Source of the DNA: Polytrichum commune
Taxonomy: Eukaryota; Streptophyta; Polytrichopsida; Polytrichales; Polytrichaceae
Direction: 5' to 3'
Assembly: GCA_950295325.1 (NCBI GenBank)
Contig: OX485808.1
Coordinates: forward strand, 33,629,180 to 33,689,179
DNA length: 60,000 nt
Under the pieces are notes generated by a model. It was given only the letters and a program-made list of their open reading frames with translations. It was not told where the DNA came from and searched no databases. The translations under genes were made by a program, and so were the position numbers. Position 1 is the stretch's first letter. Every line of letters starts with the position of its first letter. Of this stretch, positions 1 to 10,540 are shown piece by piece.

Positions 1-89
1 GCAATGCACACAAAAGCGAATACGAGAACTGTGTAGGTATATGGCTCAAAAATCACAAACAACACTCGCGGCACCGTTGGGGGACCTCA

Positions 90-1135
90 CATATGTAGAC
101 GAACGTGCGTTCGAAAACAACGCCATGACATGGAAATACAACATGGGATCCACACGGCAATGGACAACGGCATGCAATTGTAAAATGGATAAGCAACGTG
201 CATTGATTACGAGCACCCAAAATGCACTTGCATCATTATAATGATGCAGTAAAGCAATTGAGGGGCATGTCTTTGACGGGTGTGTGTATACGAACAACCG
301 ACCCCAAGACAGAGCCCAAACTGAGGGCTGTATGTATACGAACGATCGTTCGTAAGTCCTAGCCGAAACATATGGACATATGCATAGGAACGATAAATAA
401 TATGTTCTAGCCGTGACCTTGTTTGTAAAAACTATTGACCCGACAGAAGAGATATCTAAAGCCAAGGACTTGGAGGCATGTGTTCAAACTAACGGCTGTT
501 TCTGGATAATTGCAAAATAATATCAATTGATATTTACGAACGCACGTTCGTGAATAACCGACCATCAGATGTTCAGTTGGACATAACGGAGTCACGGGAG
601 CCTAGGTGGGTTTGAAGGTTGGAAGGAAAATATACGAACGCACGTTCGTGTATCATTGATACATTTTAGTACCTAAGACTACCTATAAGTAGGTCAACAT
701 GGATCTATGTCTAATGATCTACTTACGAACGCACGTTCGTAAACCACTCGCATCACAAGAACTTACGTGCGCCTGTATCTCGAAAGAAATATATACGAAC
801 GCACGTTCGTATATCATTGACAATTTTCATGCCTCTGACTACATATAAGTAAATCAATGTGGAGTATGTCTAATGCTCTACTTACGAACGCACGTTCGTA
901 AACCATTCACATCACACGAACTTAGGTGCCCTGTATCTCGAAGGAAATATATACGAACGCACGTTCGTATATCATTGACAACTTTCATGCCTCTGACTAC
1001 ATGTAAGTAAATCAGCGTGGAGTATGTCTAATGCTCGGTTTACGAACGCACGTTCGTAAACCACTCACATCACGTGTCTGAGCCTCTTGTGCATATGCTA
1101 CCAACTCATCTTTACGAACGTGCGTTCGTAAAGGT
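90..1135. repeat. Cluster of TACGAACG-NN-CGTTCGTA palindromes, left block
   Basis: Ten copies of an 18-bp palindrome with a variable central dinucleotide begin near 99 (degenerate), 337, 535, 633, 724, 794, 883, 952, 1041 and 1113. Most are perfect over 16-18 bases with centre CA, TG or AT. No convincing coding sequence lies here; short open frames across the block mostly just translate the palindrome. The same motif recurs before and inside the gene starting at 5149, so this block probably belongs to the same mobile element. Confidence 0.85.
633..1065. repeat. 158-161 bp tandem repeat, about 2.7 units
   Basis: Units start at 633, 794 and 952. Each carries two palindromes about 90 bp apart, separated by nearly identical AT-rich sequence. 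The second palindromes at 724, 883 and 1041 keep the same 158-159 bp spacing. The third unit is partial. Confidence 0.85.
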
Positions 1136-2084
1136 CCGGTATTTGCGGCGGTATATACAGGTATTTGCAGACAATAGTGTACCTGGGAGGTATAGGGTGG
1201 GCGCACAAGAAAATGGTTTGAGCTCGTTCCAGTCAGGTCTGTGGAGCGCACACTTGGATGTGCCGCAGAAAAGAGCTCTGATGTGGGGGGAAGAGCTTTA
1301 AGTACCTTCCCCCTGATGGTTCAAAATCCCTTGGATGCTATTTAAAAAGAGGATTCCCGCCGCCTACTTTGACCTAACAATATGCCATTCCATCCATGCG
1401 GATATATATAAATAGCATTATATATGGAGCATGTCTTGCATGCACGCAACATATTGTAAATATGTCAATCGGTCGCACACCTTAGTTGTTACCAAGGTCT
1501 CACGAGAATATATGTCTATATTTATATGTCTATATAAATTTTATATTTTATATTTTATATTTTATTTTATATATATATATATATAATATTAGATACATAA
1601 TGTCTATATAGGTTGATGGTTAACATTGAGTTTTAAATGATTTGCGACTAAGGTGTGAAGTCCAAGTTAATTGACGATTGATTATACCTAATAAAGTGAT
1701 GAAGGGTTTAGGGTAATACATATTCACACACACAATGAGGTAAGAGTGGCTAAGAACATGTTGTGGAAGCCCCTAAAATTGTAGGTATCATATGACTCAC
1801 ATTAAAAAAATGCCCGTAATATGATCATCAAGTGCATGAATACCAATAAAAAGTCGCTTAATCCATTATGGCTTGTACTAGGTAGATTGATGACATTTTG
1901 AACCAATCTTACCCTGTATATGTAGGTAAGGTCTTCATTCAAATGTAACACTAGGTTTGAAAATAATGAATTAAAATGACATGATTGGAAATGATCAATC
2001 ACTTTGGAACGGTGCATACGATAATGATAAGAATTGAAACCATACCTACGTGAAGTCACACTTACAATTATTAATATGTGTTTG

Positions 2085-3275
2085 ACGTCCTATGGGAAAT
2101 AAATTTTCCTCCACCTCTTGTAAAGGTTTAGGATAGCCCTCGCCACAATCTGAAATTGAGTCCTTTATCCGATAAATATTTATTTAAGGAACCATTGAAC
2201 ACCTTGAAAGATATATTGTCCATGAAAATTTTATATTTTAAAACACCATATACACATCCTTGCGGGTGGATTCTTCATTTGAATCCACCCCCTACACTCG
2301 AGGCTCGCCAAACATTGGACCATATTATGAACTAATATAAGTTTAAATGCAATTGATCATTGGTGAAATTAAAAGTTGAATCAGATGGCACTAGTATTCG
2401 TTTGTTAGTTCAAGTCGACAACTAATTAAATGACTTCACCTCCTATTGGAAATTCATTTATCCTCCACCATGGTGTGGAAATGGATGACTAATTTGGAAT
2501 GGTGCATACATTAGTATGCACTTACAATTATCTGTTTATATTATTTGCATCCTACAAGAAGTATGTGCATGACCATAGCTTAAACTGTTGATTTAAACCA
2601 AAGTCTTAAACCATTCATGTTATAATAAGATTAAGTATGCATTGTGTGATCAAATTGCACTCAAAACTATATACTAAGGTGAAAGGGCTAGCATTCCAAA
2701 TTTCCCTCTTCACCTATTAAGCCAATGTTTTATCTCAAAATGACAATTACTCGCATGAGTCTAGATTATTATAGTTGCTATGAACCACATAAAGCAATTT
2801 CCAATCGAACCAACATTGGTTTACCATTTTGACATGATGCCCATAGACCACAACATGGCCTTATATAAGAAAGGTTGGTAAGATAAAAAGATGTAGGGTT
2901 TAGGGGTTAGGGTTTAGGGTTTGGGGTTAGCGTATAGGGTTTGTGAAAGTTGTCTATGTGGTTTGTGGGCTTAGGATTTATATCGTTAGTGATACTTAGT
3001 GTACTATGCGTTCATATTTAGAGTATCTAACACTAAATATGACATTAAGGGTTTAGCAAGCTAACACCTCATGAAATTAATGACATCGTATTGAAAATTG
3101 AATTTTCCCCCATTTCTTGAGGAGAATCAGATAGCCCCTCTCCACAATTTAAAATGCATCCTTTATGTATGTCATATTTGTTTGAGGAACCATTGAACAT
3201 CTTTAAGGATGTGTGGTTCATGAAAACTCTATGTTGCAAAACACCATATACACATTGGGGTGGATTTTTTTATCG
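2085..3275. repeat. Diverged direct repeat of about 190 bp (2085-2280 and 3085-3275)
   Basis: Both copies run from a TTTTCC(T/C)CCA segment through a shared 'ggaaccattgaaca' core to 'aaaacaccatatacacat' and a GGTGGATT end, in the same order and orientation about 1 kb apart. A weaker partial match starts near 2440. They look like old copies of a non-coding repeat. Confidence 0.7.
2890..2941 (+). repeat. Interstitial plant telomere-like tract
   Basis: Degenerate GGGTTTA units (variants of TTTAGGG) occur about six times in about 50 bp. Similar scattered TTTAGGG units occur near 41858-41920. The tract is too short and degenerate to be a chromosome end. Confidence 0.7.
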
Positions 3276-3464
3276 AAAACCTACTAAATGACATGCATTG
3301 TGTTGTACAAATTAACTGAACATACTTTTCTAAAATATGTTTACAAGGAATCCAACTGTAGAGGTATTAAGGGGAATGTAAAATTCATGTCCCCGAACTA
3401 AGCTCCCACCATTTCGTATTTCTTATTTCCTAAACCCTCATGCATCCATCTCTCCATGCTATTC

Positions 3465-3560
3465 CCTCATCCCCCCCCCATGTCCCTCCTCATCCCCACC
3501 CATCCCCATCCCCCACCCCCACCCCCATCATCCCCATCCCCATCCCCATCCCCTCCCCCC
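3465..3560. repeat. C-rich simple repeat
   Basis: Irregular CCCCATCC / CCCCCAC units on the plus strand. The open frame across it encodes only low-complexity Pro/Ser/His and is not treated as a gene. Confidence 0.7.
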
Positions 3561-3764
3561 TCCCAGCCCTGGCCAGTGGCCATCTGCCACGTGGCCGCCG
3601 CCAGGAAACCCTAGCGGTGCCGGGTACCTCCCCGCGCCTCTTCCTTTCCTCCTCATTTGTCATTTGGACCAGAGGAGGAGGGTAGAGCTTAGGTGTGGCG
3701 AAGCCCTTGCCATTTGTTTAGCCGCATATTATATGTTTTCTTTGACGCGCATTGTCACAAGCTT

Positions 3765-4115
3765 GAGAGTAGGATCGCTTGAGAGGGTGAGAGTTTTAGA
3801 AAGCTTGAGAGGTTGAGAGTTTTAGAAATTTTGAGAGGTTGAGAGTTTCAGAAAGCTTGAGAGGTTTAGAAAGGTTGAGAGGTTGAGAGTTTTAGAAAGC
3901 TTGAGAGGTTTAGAAAGCTTGAGAGTTTTAGAAATCTTGAGAGGTTGAGAGTTTTAGAAAGCTTGAGAAGTTTACAGTTTTAGAAAGCTTGAGAGGTTGA
4001 GTGTTTCAAAAAGCTTGAGAGTTCCAGAAAACTTGAGTTTTAAGGGCTTGTGAGTTGTGTGTACATCAGAATATTTGTAGGATTTGTATATAAGTTCTGA
4101 AGGCTTGAGAGTGTG
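3765..4115. repeat. Minisatellite based on GCTTGAGAGGTTGAGAGTTT
   Basis: Imperfect units of about 26 bp (GCTTGAGAGGTTGAGAG then TTTTAGAAA), with shorter variants, repeat more than ten times. The minus-strand open frame over it translates the repeat and is probably not a gene. Confidence 0.8.
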
Positions 4116-4553
4116 AGAAAGGAGCGAGGGTAGAAGATTGCATTTGAAAGTGAAGTCAGTGCATTTGTGAGGTTTCTGGTTTCTGAGTAGCAGGCAGCAG
4201 GTTTTGTGTGTGCAACAATTCAATGTGAGTACAACTTTCCTTTTCAAAACACTTCTTTGCAATCTGAAATTCTTCTTTGTTGAATTACATGTGTTTTGTT
4301 TTATGCATTATGAGCTTTGGCATGTTTTGTATGAATTAGGACTTTCCTCTTCATTATAAATTCCCAATCACTCAATCTGAAATTTTGTTGTGATTCCATA
4401 TTGCACTTTGTGTTTCATCATTCTGATCAAGAATTGCAGGCAGAAATCCAACCCATGCAACATTCATAAACCCATACATACGTATTCGTATGTATACATA
4501 TACGTATATGTACGGACAAAGCATTTATTATCATACCCACACATGACCACATT

Positions 4554-5148
4554 TACGAACGATCGTTCGTAAATGTGGCGTGTATACATCTAATACACCA
4601 ACCCCTCTACTTTTACGAACGTGCGTTCGTAAAATACGCACTCACCCTATACATTTGCGAACGTGCGTTCGTAATTGACTAAATAAGGAACATCATGTAA
4701 TTGCAAACGTCCGTTCGTAAATACACAGTAATCACACATCAATAACCTAAATTTACGAACGGTCGTTCGTAAACAGGGATGCTAACATACACAGGATTTA
4801 CGAACGCGCGTTCGTAAATCCACAAAGAGGCATGGACATAAATATGTACATCCAATAACTAATAAAAATTTATTCTCAAAAACGATCCCCGTACCTTTTG
4901 ATTGCACCATATGAACATCAAAGCAACCAGAAATACGAACGCGCGTTCGTAAATGCCATTCTGAAAGTGTCTTATATTGCATGATTGCACCATATGAACA
5001 TCAAAGCAACCAGAAATACGAACGCGCGTTCGTAAATGCCATTCTGAAAGTGTCTTATATTGCATGATTGCACCATATGAACGTCAAAGCAACCAGAAAT
5101 ACGAACGCGCGTTCGTAAATGCCATTCTGAAAGTGTCTTATATTGCAG
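4554..5148 (+). promoter_or_regulatory. Palindrome-dense 5' region of the ParB/HAD gene
   Basis: Nine palindromes start at 4554, 4614, 4656, 4702, 4754, 4799, 4934, 5017 and 5100 within about 560 bp immediately before the first coding exon. Their centres are AT, TG, TG, TC, GT, GC, GC, GC and GC; the copies at 4656 and 4702 are degenerate. The position suggests a 5' leader or promoter with binding sites for a dyad-recognising protein. That function is inference. Confidence 0.6.
4900..5148 (+). repeat. 83-bp tandem triplicate ending at a splice-acceptor-like site
   Basis: Three copies of an 83-bp unit each carry one GC-centred palindrome (4934, 5017, 5100; spacing exactly 83). Copies one and two end in TATTGCATG; copy three ends in TATTGCAG directly followed by the ATG at 5149. 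The last copy therefore provides a polypyrimidine-AG acceptor-like junction at the presumed start. Confidence 0.9.
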
Positions 5149-6443
5149 ATGGCTAGACCAGGCAGGAGCGCAATAGAGATGTTTGCAGTACAGTTGGATC
5201 GCCTTCCGGAGTCAGTGACAGATGACAATGGCAACGACAACTACGTCCCCAAAGACGACTTCATCGGGGAGTGGACGGCGCTCCCCGAGAAAAGTGATGG
5301 CGGCTTGTTCGTCCTTAGGTTCACATACGAGTTGGAGACAAAGCCAGACTAGCCTGAGCAGTGGGTGCAGATGAAGACCTGGGGGATAGAGTCTATAGAG
5401 GCACAGGGTGATTTTGTCATTTTGGAAATGAAGAACAAAAAAGACAACATCAACCTCCTGCTGGACTTCAGGAGGCACCCTTTCTCCCATACATACGCAC
5501 AGAATAACATTGTAGAGGATGCAAAGCATTTTGACCTGAATAACCTCTTCACGAAGTACAGCCTCAGCCAGCATTGGACTGCCAGGAAGCTCACTGCACT
5601 GGCCCTGAACATTTCCAAGTATAACAGTGCCGTCGCCGAGGCTAACAAGAAGAAAAACAGTCCAAAAAAACCTACTGCATCCGGAGCAGGAGGTTCCAGA
5701 AGTGCGCCGCGGCCAGTGCCAACAGGTAGCAGATTGACAGAAGGGCCAAGCAGACACTCCACGCCATCTAAAAGAACTAGGGACGACATGGAGAAGTCTG
5801 GTGTAACGAAGACCGCGGAGGTCAACTCGCCGCATGTCATGCCAACTCCTTTGAAAAAGGGAGAAAACCCTGATGCTGCAAAGGCGACTCGTATCCTTCG
5901 AGACTTCAACAATTACTCGAAGGATTGCTGGCCCATGGGACGGCACTTCACCTTCAACGTGGACTGCTTCAGATGCGAGATTCCCCGAACAAGTGGGTGG
6001 TGAGGTCACGTGAAAGCGGGAGTGTGAAGTGGCAAATAAATAACTTGATGAACAATGTGAAGTGGGATAGGCAAACTGTGTGTGTTATGCCAAAAGGTTT
6101 CACTTCCCGTCCCACGGAAAAGGATTGGGCACGAATCCAAGACGGGGAGTTCTGGATTATTGATGGACAGCACAGCTTGGAGGCCTCGCAGATCATTCTA
6201 AAGGACGATAACTTCCAGCATGAGCTCAAGGGGGACCTGCGCTACTGGAAAGCATTCCTGGTCTGGTCTGACGACTGGGACAAGCTCCGGAAAATCTCGA
6301 CATTTCTGAATTCCGGAAATAAAATCAAGGCGTTTGAAGCGTCGTGGGCAGCGAACATAGTGGCTGCGAGAGACGTGTGGGTTGCACATGGGTGCCCACC
6401 AAAGGAGAGGGAGAATGCGAAAAACCAGTCTCCACAATGGAAG
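5149..6443 (+). CDS. Exon 1: N-terminal region with ParB/Srx-like IDGQHS domain (broken)
   Basis: The start at 5149 is the first ATG after the TATTGCAG junction. About 67 codons precede an in-frame TAG (5350-5352), after which the same frame runs on. A Ser/Lys/Pro-rich stretch follows, then after a one-base frameshift near 5980 comes the domain. Its key motif is FWIIDGQHSLEAS (codons from about 6150), followed by a WKAFLVW strand and an FLNSGNKIKAFE segment. DGQHR/S is the signature of the ParB/sulfiredoxin-fold superfamily, where the motif contributes to nucleotide or phosphate handling. The exon ends at AAG|GTGAGT. Family assignment is from motif recognition; biochemical activity is unknown. 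Confidence 0.65.
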
Positions 6444-6562
6444 GTGAGTTTACGAACGAGCGTTCGTAATTCTCATGTTCATTTTCAACATTCTTCATCA
6501 TTATATTTACGAACGTGCGTTCGTATTTAGATGCCCACTGATATTATTTTCTTCTAATGCAG
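6444..6562 (+). other. Intron 1 (119 bp) with two palindromes
   Basis: GTGAGT...TTCTTCTAATGCAG, phase 0. It contains perfect palindromes at 6451-6468 (centre AG) and 6508-6525 (centre TG), which occupy about a third of the intron. Confidence 0.8.
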
Positions 6563-7886
6563 GCGTTTTGCGATGCGATGGTAGATAAATTCTCTTCCAT
6601 CGACATGAAGTCCACGTCAATGAAGTCGGTGCTCGAGCTGAAGGGTGAGCTCCGCCTTATTTGTTGCAACAACGACACCTGGGATTTGTGGACCCAGTTT
6701 TTTGATGCTCACAGTGCGGGGGATCTCGTCAACCCCGACACTGAAGAAAAATATAACAAGAAGAAGAGTGGGGAAGCCCCTCCGCTGCTGAGGGAATTTT
6801 TTAGGCCGCTTCAGGGGTTGACGGAGTCCGAATTGCAGAGATGTGCAGTGCATGCTCTTGGGAACACCGTCGGGAGAACAATCCCCTACCCGAAGATTTT
6901 TTTGAAGAGGCCAAAGCACAGGCCCGGAACGTACTCCATCAAGGAGTGGTGCGAGCATTGCAAATTGAAGACTAACGCAATGAGGGAGTTGGGCGCATTC
7001 GTCTCGGAGTACAAACTCTTCCAGGCCGACGGAGACATCAACTGGGCTGGATGGAAAGAGTTCAAGGTCGCGTACAACATCAATGGCTCTTCCATGCGTA
7101 GTCTAGTTAAGGAACACGCCTCCGTCTTGAAACTGAAGGGGAACAAACGGACCAAGAAAACAGAAACAGATCCCAGGAGGTGGAGTTGTATATAAAGTTT
7201 TTGGAGAGGAAGCGGAGGGCCACATTCGAGGGAGTGGCCAGATTTTGTTTGGTAACCACCGGGCTGGAGATGACCACTTTTTCTAAGTGGGACGGCACCG
7301 TCAGCAAGGCCGAGGTGAGGGAGGACCGCAGGGGTTGCCCATTTGCCCTGATTGATTTCAGGGGGATCCCAGGAGGTGCGAGGCAAGGGGGAAAGGATTT
7401 GCCCTTCTATAACCCTTTCATGGCAAAGTTTCAAGACTACAAATCGCCTACCATGAGGGAGCCTCACGTATGGCTTTGGATAGTGGAACAAGAGAAGCTA
7501 TCCGTTGTGACGGAGTTGTACGAAAGTACTATCAAGTTTGAATACAGCATCTACCACAGCACCTACGTGCCCGCAAAAACAGAAGGGATCGTGGCCATCA
7601 ACGAGGCCAGGGGCAATAAGCAGGTGGGAGCTATCAGCCTGATCTTCTTGACATACAATGCACTCAGGCATGGGAGAGCGCCTGTGAAGGCAAACAATAC
7701 TTTCAAGAAGATATACAACATTCCTCACCCCCCTCCCAAGGAACTGTTGCAGGAGACACTGTACACTATTTTCCCGCGTTGGAGCTCAGGTTGGAGTTCT
7801 ACGTGTCAGTGTTGCAGAGCTTGGCAATCAGTGGAGAGACTGTCTACAACATCTTTGGAGGCAGCAAGTTCATGTACGCGGCCATG
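6563..7886 (+). CDS. Exon 2: degenerate methyltransferase-like region
   Basis: Three reading frames join through one-base shifts near 7180 and 7775. The first half (AFCDAMVDKF to the KGNKRTKK basic stretch) is helical-looking and unassigned. The second half has the layout of a DNA methyltransferase with motif IV first and motif I last. A segment CPFALIDFRGIPGG sits where a DPPW/Y motif would be expected, and the end reads VYNIFGGSKFMYAAM, like the SAM-binding FxGxG motif. The catalytic DPPY/W is not visible, so activity is doubtful. ParB-like and methylase domains are known to be fused in phages and mobile elements, which supports the reading. The alternative is an unrelated Rossmann-like domain. 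Confidence 0.5.
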
Positions 7887-8038
7887 GTAAGCTCTCCTTC
7901 GAATTACGAACGCTCGTTCGTAATGTTCATTGAGTTAGATGTTAATAGTTGCCAATGTTTTTCTGTGGGTTGATCTTCATGTTTATGTTTACGAACGCGC
8001 GTTCGTATATGCTGACATGATTGCAATCGTTGCTACAG
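7887..8038 (+). other. Intron 2 (152 bp) with two palindromes
   Basis: GTAAGC...CGTTGCTACAG, phase 0. Palindromes lie at 7905-7922 (centre CT) and 7990-8007 (centre GC). The intron splits the FGGS-type motif (YAAM|MLGL). Confidence 0.8.
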
Positions 8039-8905
8039 ATGCTGGGGTTGTGCGTGAATAGCTATATTGACGCCCAGGACGAGGAGGAATACCATGTCCA
8101 CAGGGTGAAGGCTTCCACAATGGACCTGCACGACATGGGTGTACCCAGGGAGGACTTCAGCATGCCCGTCGACGAAGGCATGCCGGGCATGGAGACAGAC
8201 GATGACGAGCCCGCCCCTTCCATGGACGTAGACGTGGACGCCATCCTGCAGTCCTTCAACATCGCTCCTTTACGGATGTTGGCGCCAACGGGTCATCCTT
8301 CCGACCCCCAAGGAACACCGGGGGGCTATACAGGATCGTCGGCTGGGACCACCCAGGATGTCGTCCCCGCTAGAGTGTCGGGTGCGGAACCCTTCGGCAC
8401 GCCTGGAGGCTGCTCGACTTCAGTATCTCCAAGGCCCGTCGTCATTCCGAGGATGGAGACCCTCGACCTCCTCGACCAACGCTCGCGTCCATCCTTGGAC
8501 CTCTTCCGGAACACGAGGAGGAGGATGAAGAAGACGCCGTACGTGGAGTTGCCTGAGGGAGCAATCATCGAGGTGTCGGACGAAGACGAGGGGGACATGG
8601 ACATCATGACGGAGCTGGGGGTCGATTACGACAAGAACAAGCGGGTGAAGGAGGAGGCGCTGACTGTTGCCGAGCTGAATGCCAAGCTAGAGCAAAAAAT
8701 GAAGAAGGAAATGGCAGCTGCGGCAGAGGAGAGTGCAAGAAATATGGCCCGCATGCAGGAGGCGCTGCGGGAGTCCGCAGCAAAGACGGACGCCATATTT
8801 GAGATGCTCAGAAATATGCAGAGCTTCTCGGCGCCAGCACAACAGCTTTACCCCTTCCCCGGAGGATACCCCTCCCATTCCCCCCCTCCAGGCATGTTCC
8901 CCGGA
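8039..8905 (+). CDS. Exon 3: acidic and coiled-coil linker, cut by the CACTA insertion
   Basis: This exon continues the SAM-motif-like segment (MLGLCVNSYIDAQDEEEYHVH). It then gives a long disordered acidic/Pro-rich region and, from about 8640, an Ala/Glu/Lys/Met heptad-rich coiled coil (AELNAKLEQKMKKEMAAA) followed by a Pro/Gly tail. The open frame runs a few codons into the transposon end and stops at 8932, which is an artefact of the insertion. The native exon continues at 25425. Confidence 0.75.
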
Positions 8906-8934
8906 CACTACAACAGATTGGGTATTTTGTGACT

Positions 8935-9560
8935 GACATTTATGACTGCCTTAAGTCATAAAATCCCAAAATGTGATTGACGAGGCTCCGGATGAGGATG
9001 ACGCGCGCGGTGACTGGGTCTAGTCATTACCAACGAGTCGCTTCGGACATGAGTCATATGAATATATACGGTTGTGGAGGCGTATAAAAGGACAGATTCT
9101 ACGATCCCCACTGCACGTGGGGCATACCTTGACTAGCCTTGGAGTCTGTGCCCTTTTTTGACCTGCCCGGGCATAAAAAATACCAAACCGACGTGGCATG
9201 TGACTCCATGTAGTCATGTTTTCTGCTGACGTGTAATATGACTTGCATGTGTCATAATTTTGCCACGTGGCAGACCACGTGGAATGTGACTGCTAGTTTT
9301 TTTACTGCTTGTAGTCATGTTTTTTGACTGCGTTAGTCACATTTTCAGCGGGGATGACATTATTATATAACGTTCTGTAGTCATATTCTTAGTAACATGT
9401 TCTGCACAATGTGACATGATGGAGTGATATTCGCGTAGATGGAGAGTCACATTGCGTAGTTCTTTGTGCGTTGTGGTAACTGTATTGAGTTAGATTCGTA
9501 TTACTTGCAATTTTGAATGTCAGTCACATTTCGTGGCACATCCCAAGCAATGACGACACA
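8935..9560. repeat. Left subterminal region of the CACTA element
   Basis: Dispersed TGACT and AGTCA half-sites, often as TGACT-N6-AGTCA dyads (for example 8943-8959, tgactgccttaagtca), continue to about 9560. Two CACGTG boxes occur near 9260-9285. No gene is visible. In Spm, arrays like this are bound by TnpA, and a similar role here is inferred. Confidence 0.75.
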
Positions 9561-9724
9561 TTCAAGTCATGCGCTACATGACTGAGCCAAATAAGAAATT
9601 GAGCACACAAATTGAGCACATAAATTTCAATAACTTCAACGACTTTATGTAGTCAATGTCTCCAAGCATATCCAAATGTATTCATCTTTCCTACATGACC
9701 CCTAAATGCGTAAACTACTGAAAT

Positions 9725-10105
9725 CTAAGTAGTTTGTTGAGGTTCCAGCGGGATAGCCTTCAGTGCTTCCACGGGCCACTTGGTGATGGACTTCAGTGCA
9801 TCGCCCAGACGCAGCATCGGCGGATCGTCGTCGTTGTTGCCCTCATACAGCAACACGGACTCTGCTCCCAGCTCGATCGAGGACACGCAAACTGATACGT
9901 TGCCCTCCTCAATGATTCGCCCGTGGAGTGAGCCTCCTGCCAAACTCACGATGATGCCTTGCGCCACTACATTCGCCTTGGCCTTGTTCTCCTCGTCCAA
10001 GTCAAACAATGCGACATTGGACCCCGTGGCCAACGGCAAGGGTGCGTCCTCCACCATCGTATTAGCCGTGTCCGACAATGCGGCGGTGACCTCTTCTGCT
10101 TGTGT
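9725..10105 (-). CDS. Exon 7: DUF8039-like C-terminal domain
   Basis: It starts after TTTTCTGCTGCAG. The pattern NVALFDLDEENKANVVAQGII, then LHGRIIEEGNVSVCVSS, then LGDALKSITKWPVEALK resembles the small C-terminal domain of plant Ptta/En/Spm proteins. In those proteins a 'VAxG ... VHG ... L..A.G..V.WP' pattern is typical. The stop codon is at 9725-9727. Confidence 0.6.
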   Translation of the reverse strand, partial: TQAEEVTAALSDTANTMVEDAPLPLATGSNVALFDLDEENKAKANVVAQGIIVSLAGGSLHGRIIEEGNVSVCVSSIELGAESVLLYEGNNDDDPPMLRLGDALKSITKWPVEALKAIPLEPQQTT

Positions 10106-10229
10106 CTGCAGCAGAAAACGTAATTATCAAGAATCAAAACAATCCGCGTTGAGTTACTGGAGCTTCAATACTCAATATATGACCTCACACTAGGCCATGA
10201 TTGCAAAATATGATAGGACATACTCATAT

Positions 10230-10400
10230 ACCGCACCGTAGTCATCAGATATGACAACAATGAGTAATATAATTACGACCTATAACTGAACATAGTCATA
10301 CAACCCATGACTAGCCATAGTCATGTGACTGAACATAGTCATATTGCCTATGACTGATCATAGTCATATGACTGGACATAGTCATATTAGAATGACCACA
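10230..10400. repeat. Clustered TGACT-N6-AGTCA dyads in intron 6
   Basis: Four near-perfect dyads occur in tandem near 10305-10385 (for example tgactgaacatagtca and tgactgatcatagtca), with looser copies before them. They lie inside the intron between exons 6 and 7 of the minus-strand gene. Confidence 0.85.
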
Positions 10401-10540
10401 ATACGTAACATATTCGCCTAGGGTCCTCATATTACGTTGTGGAGTGACATACCTATGCGGACATGTGTTATCAGCATTTTCCTTGTTTGCGATTGGAGTG
10501 AGAACCAAATAGAAACAAAAAATATCCAAGAGCAGTTTAC

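Larger units (their letters stand above)
1300..3430. other. AT-rich non-coding stretch
   Basis: No supportable gene is visible. The stretch is AT-rich with a TA-rich tract near 1540-1590 and contains none of the 18-bp palindromes found on either side. It includes a diverged internal duplication and a short telomere-like tract, listed separately. It may be unrelated DNA inserted between the two palindrome blocks. Confidence 0.5.

Noticed and set aside
337-1130. A CRISPR-like array
   Set aside because: Spacing is irregular outside the local tandem duplication, the 'repeat' is a perfect palindrome and the 'spacers' are themselves repeated. The setting is a spliced eukaryotic genome with no cas genes.
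90-1251. Several open frames with YERAFV / RTCVRK / NARS peptides
   Set aside because: These peptides are direct translations of the 18-bp palindrome in different frames; no coding bias or splice structure supports a gene.
2890-2941. A chromosome end
   Set aside because: The telomere-like units are degenerate, only about 50 bp long and lie within continuous non-telomeric sequence.
3440-3685. Pro-rich open frame
   Set aside because: It is the translation of a C-rich simple repeat.
3972-4262. Minus-strand open frame of 96 codons
   Set aside because: It translates the GCTTGAGAGGTTGAGAG minisatellite and has no recognisable domain.
5212-6009. 265-codon minus-strand open frame
   Set aside because: It is antisense to the ParB-like exon, whose plus-strand frames carry the domain motifs; it is a shadow.
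8906-8932. Native C-terminus of the ParB gene ending in YNRLGIL
   Set aside because: These codons come from the CACTA terminal inverted repeat; the native frame resumes at 25425.
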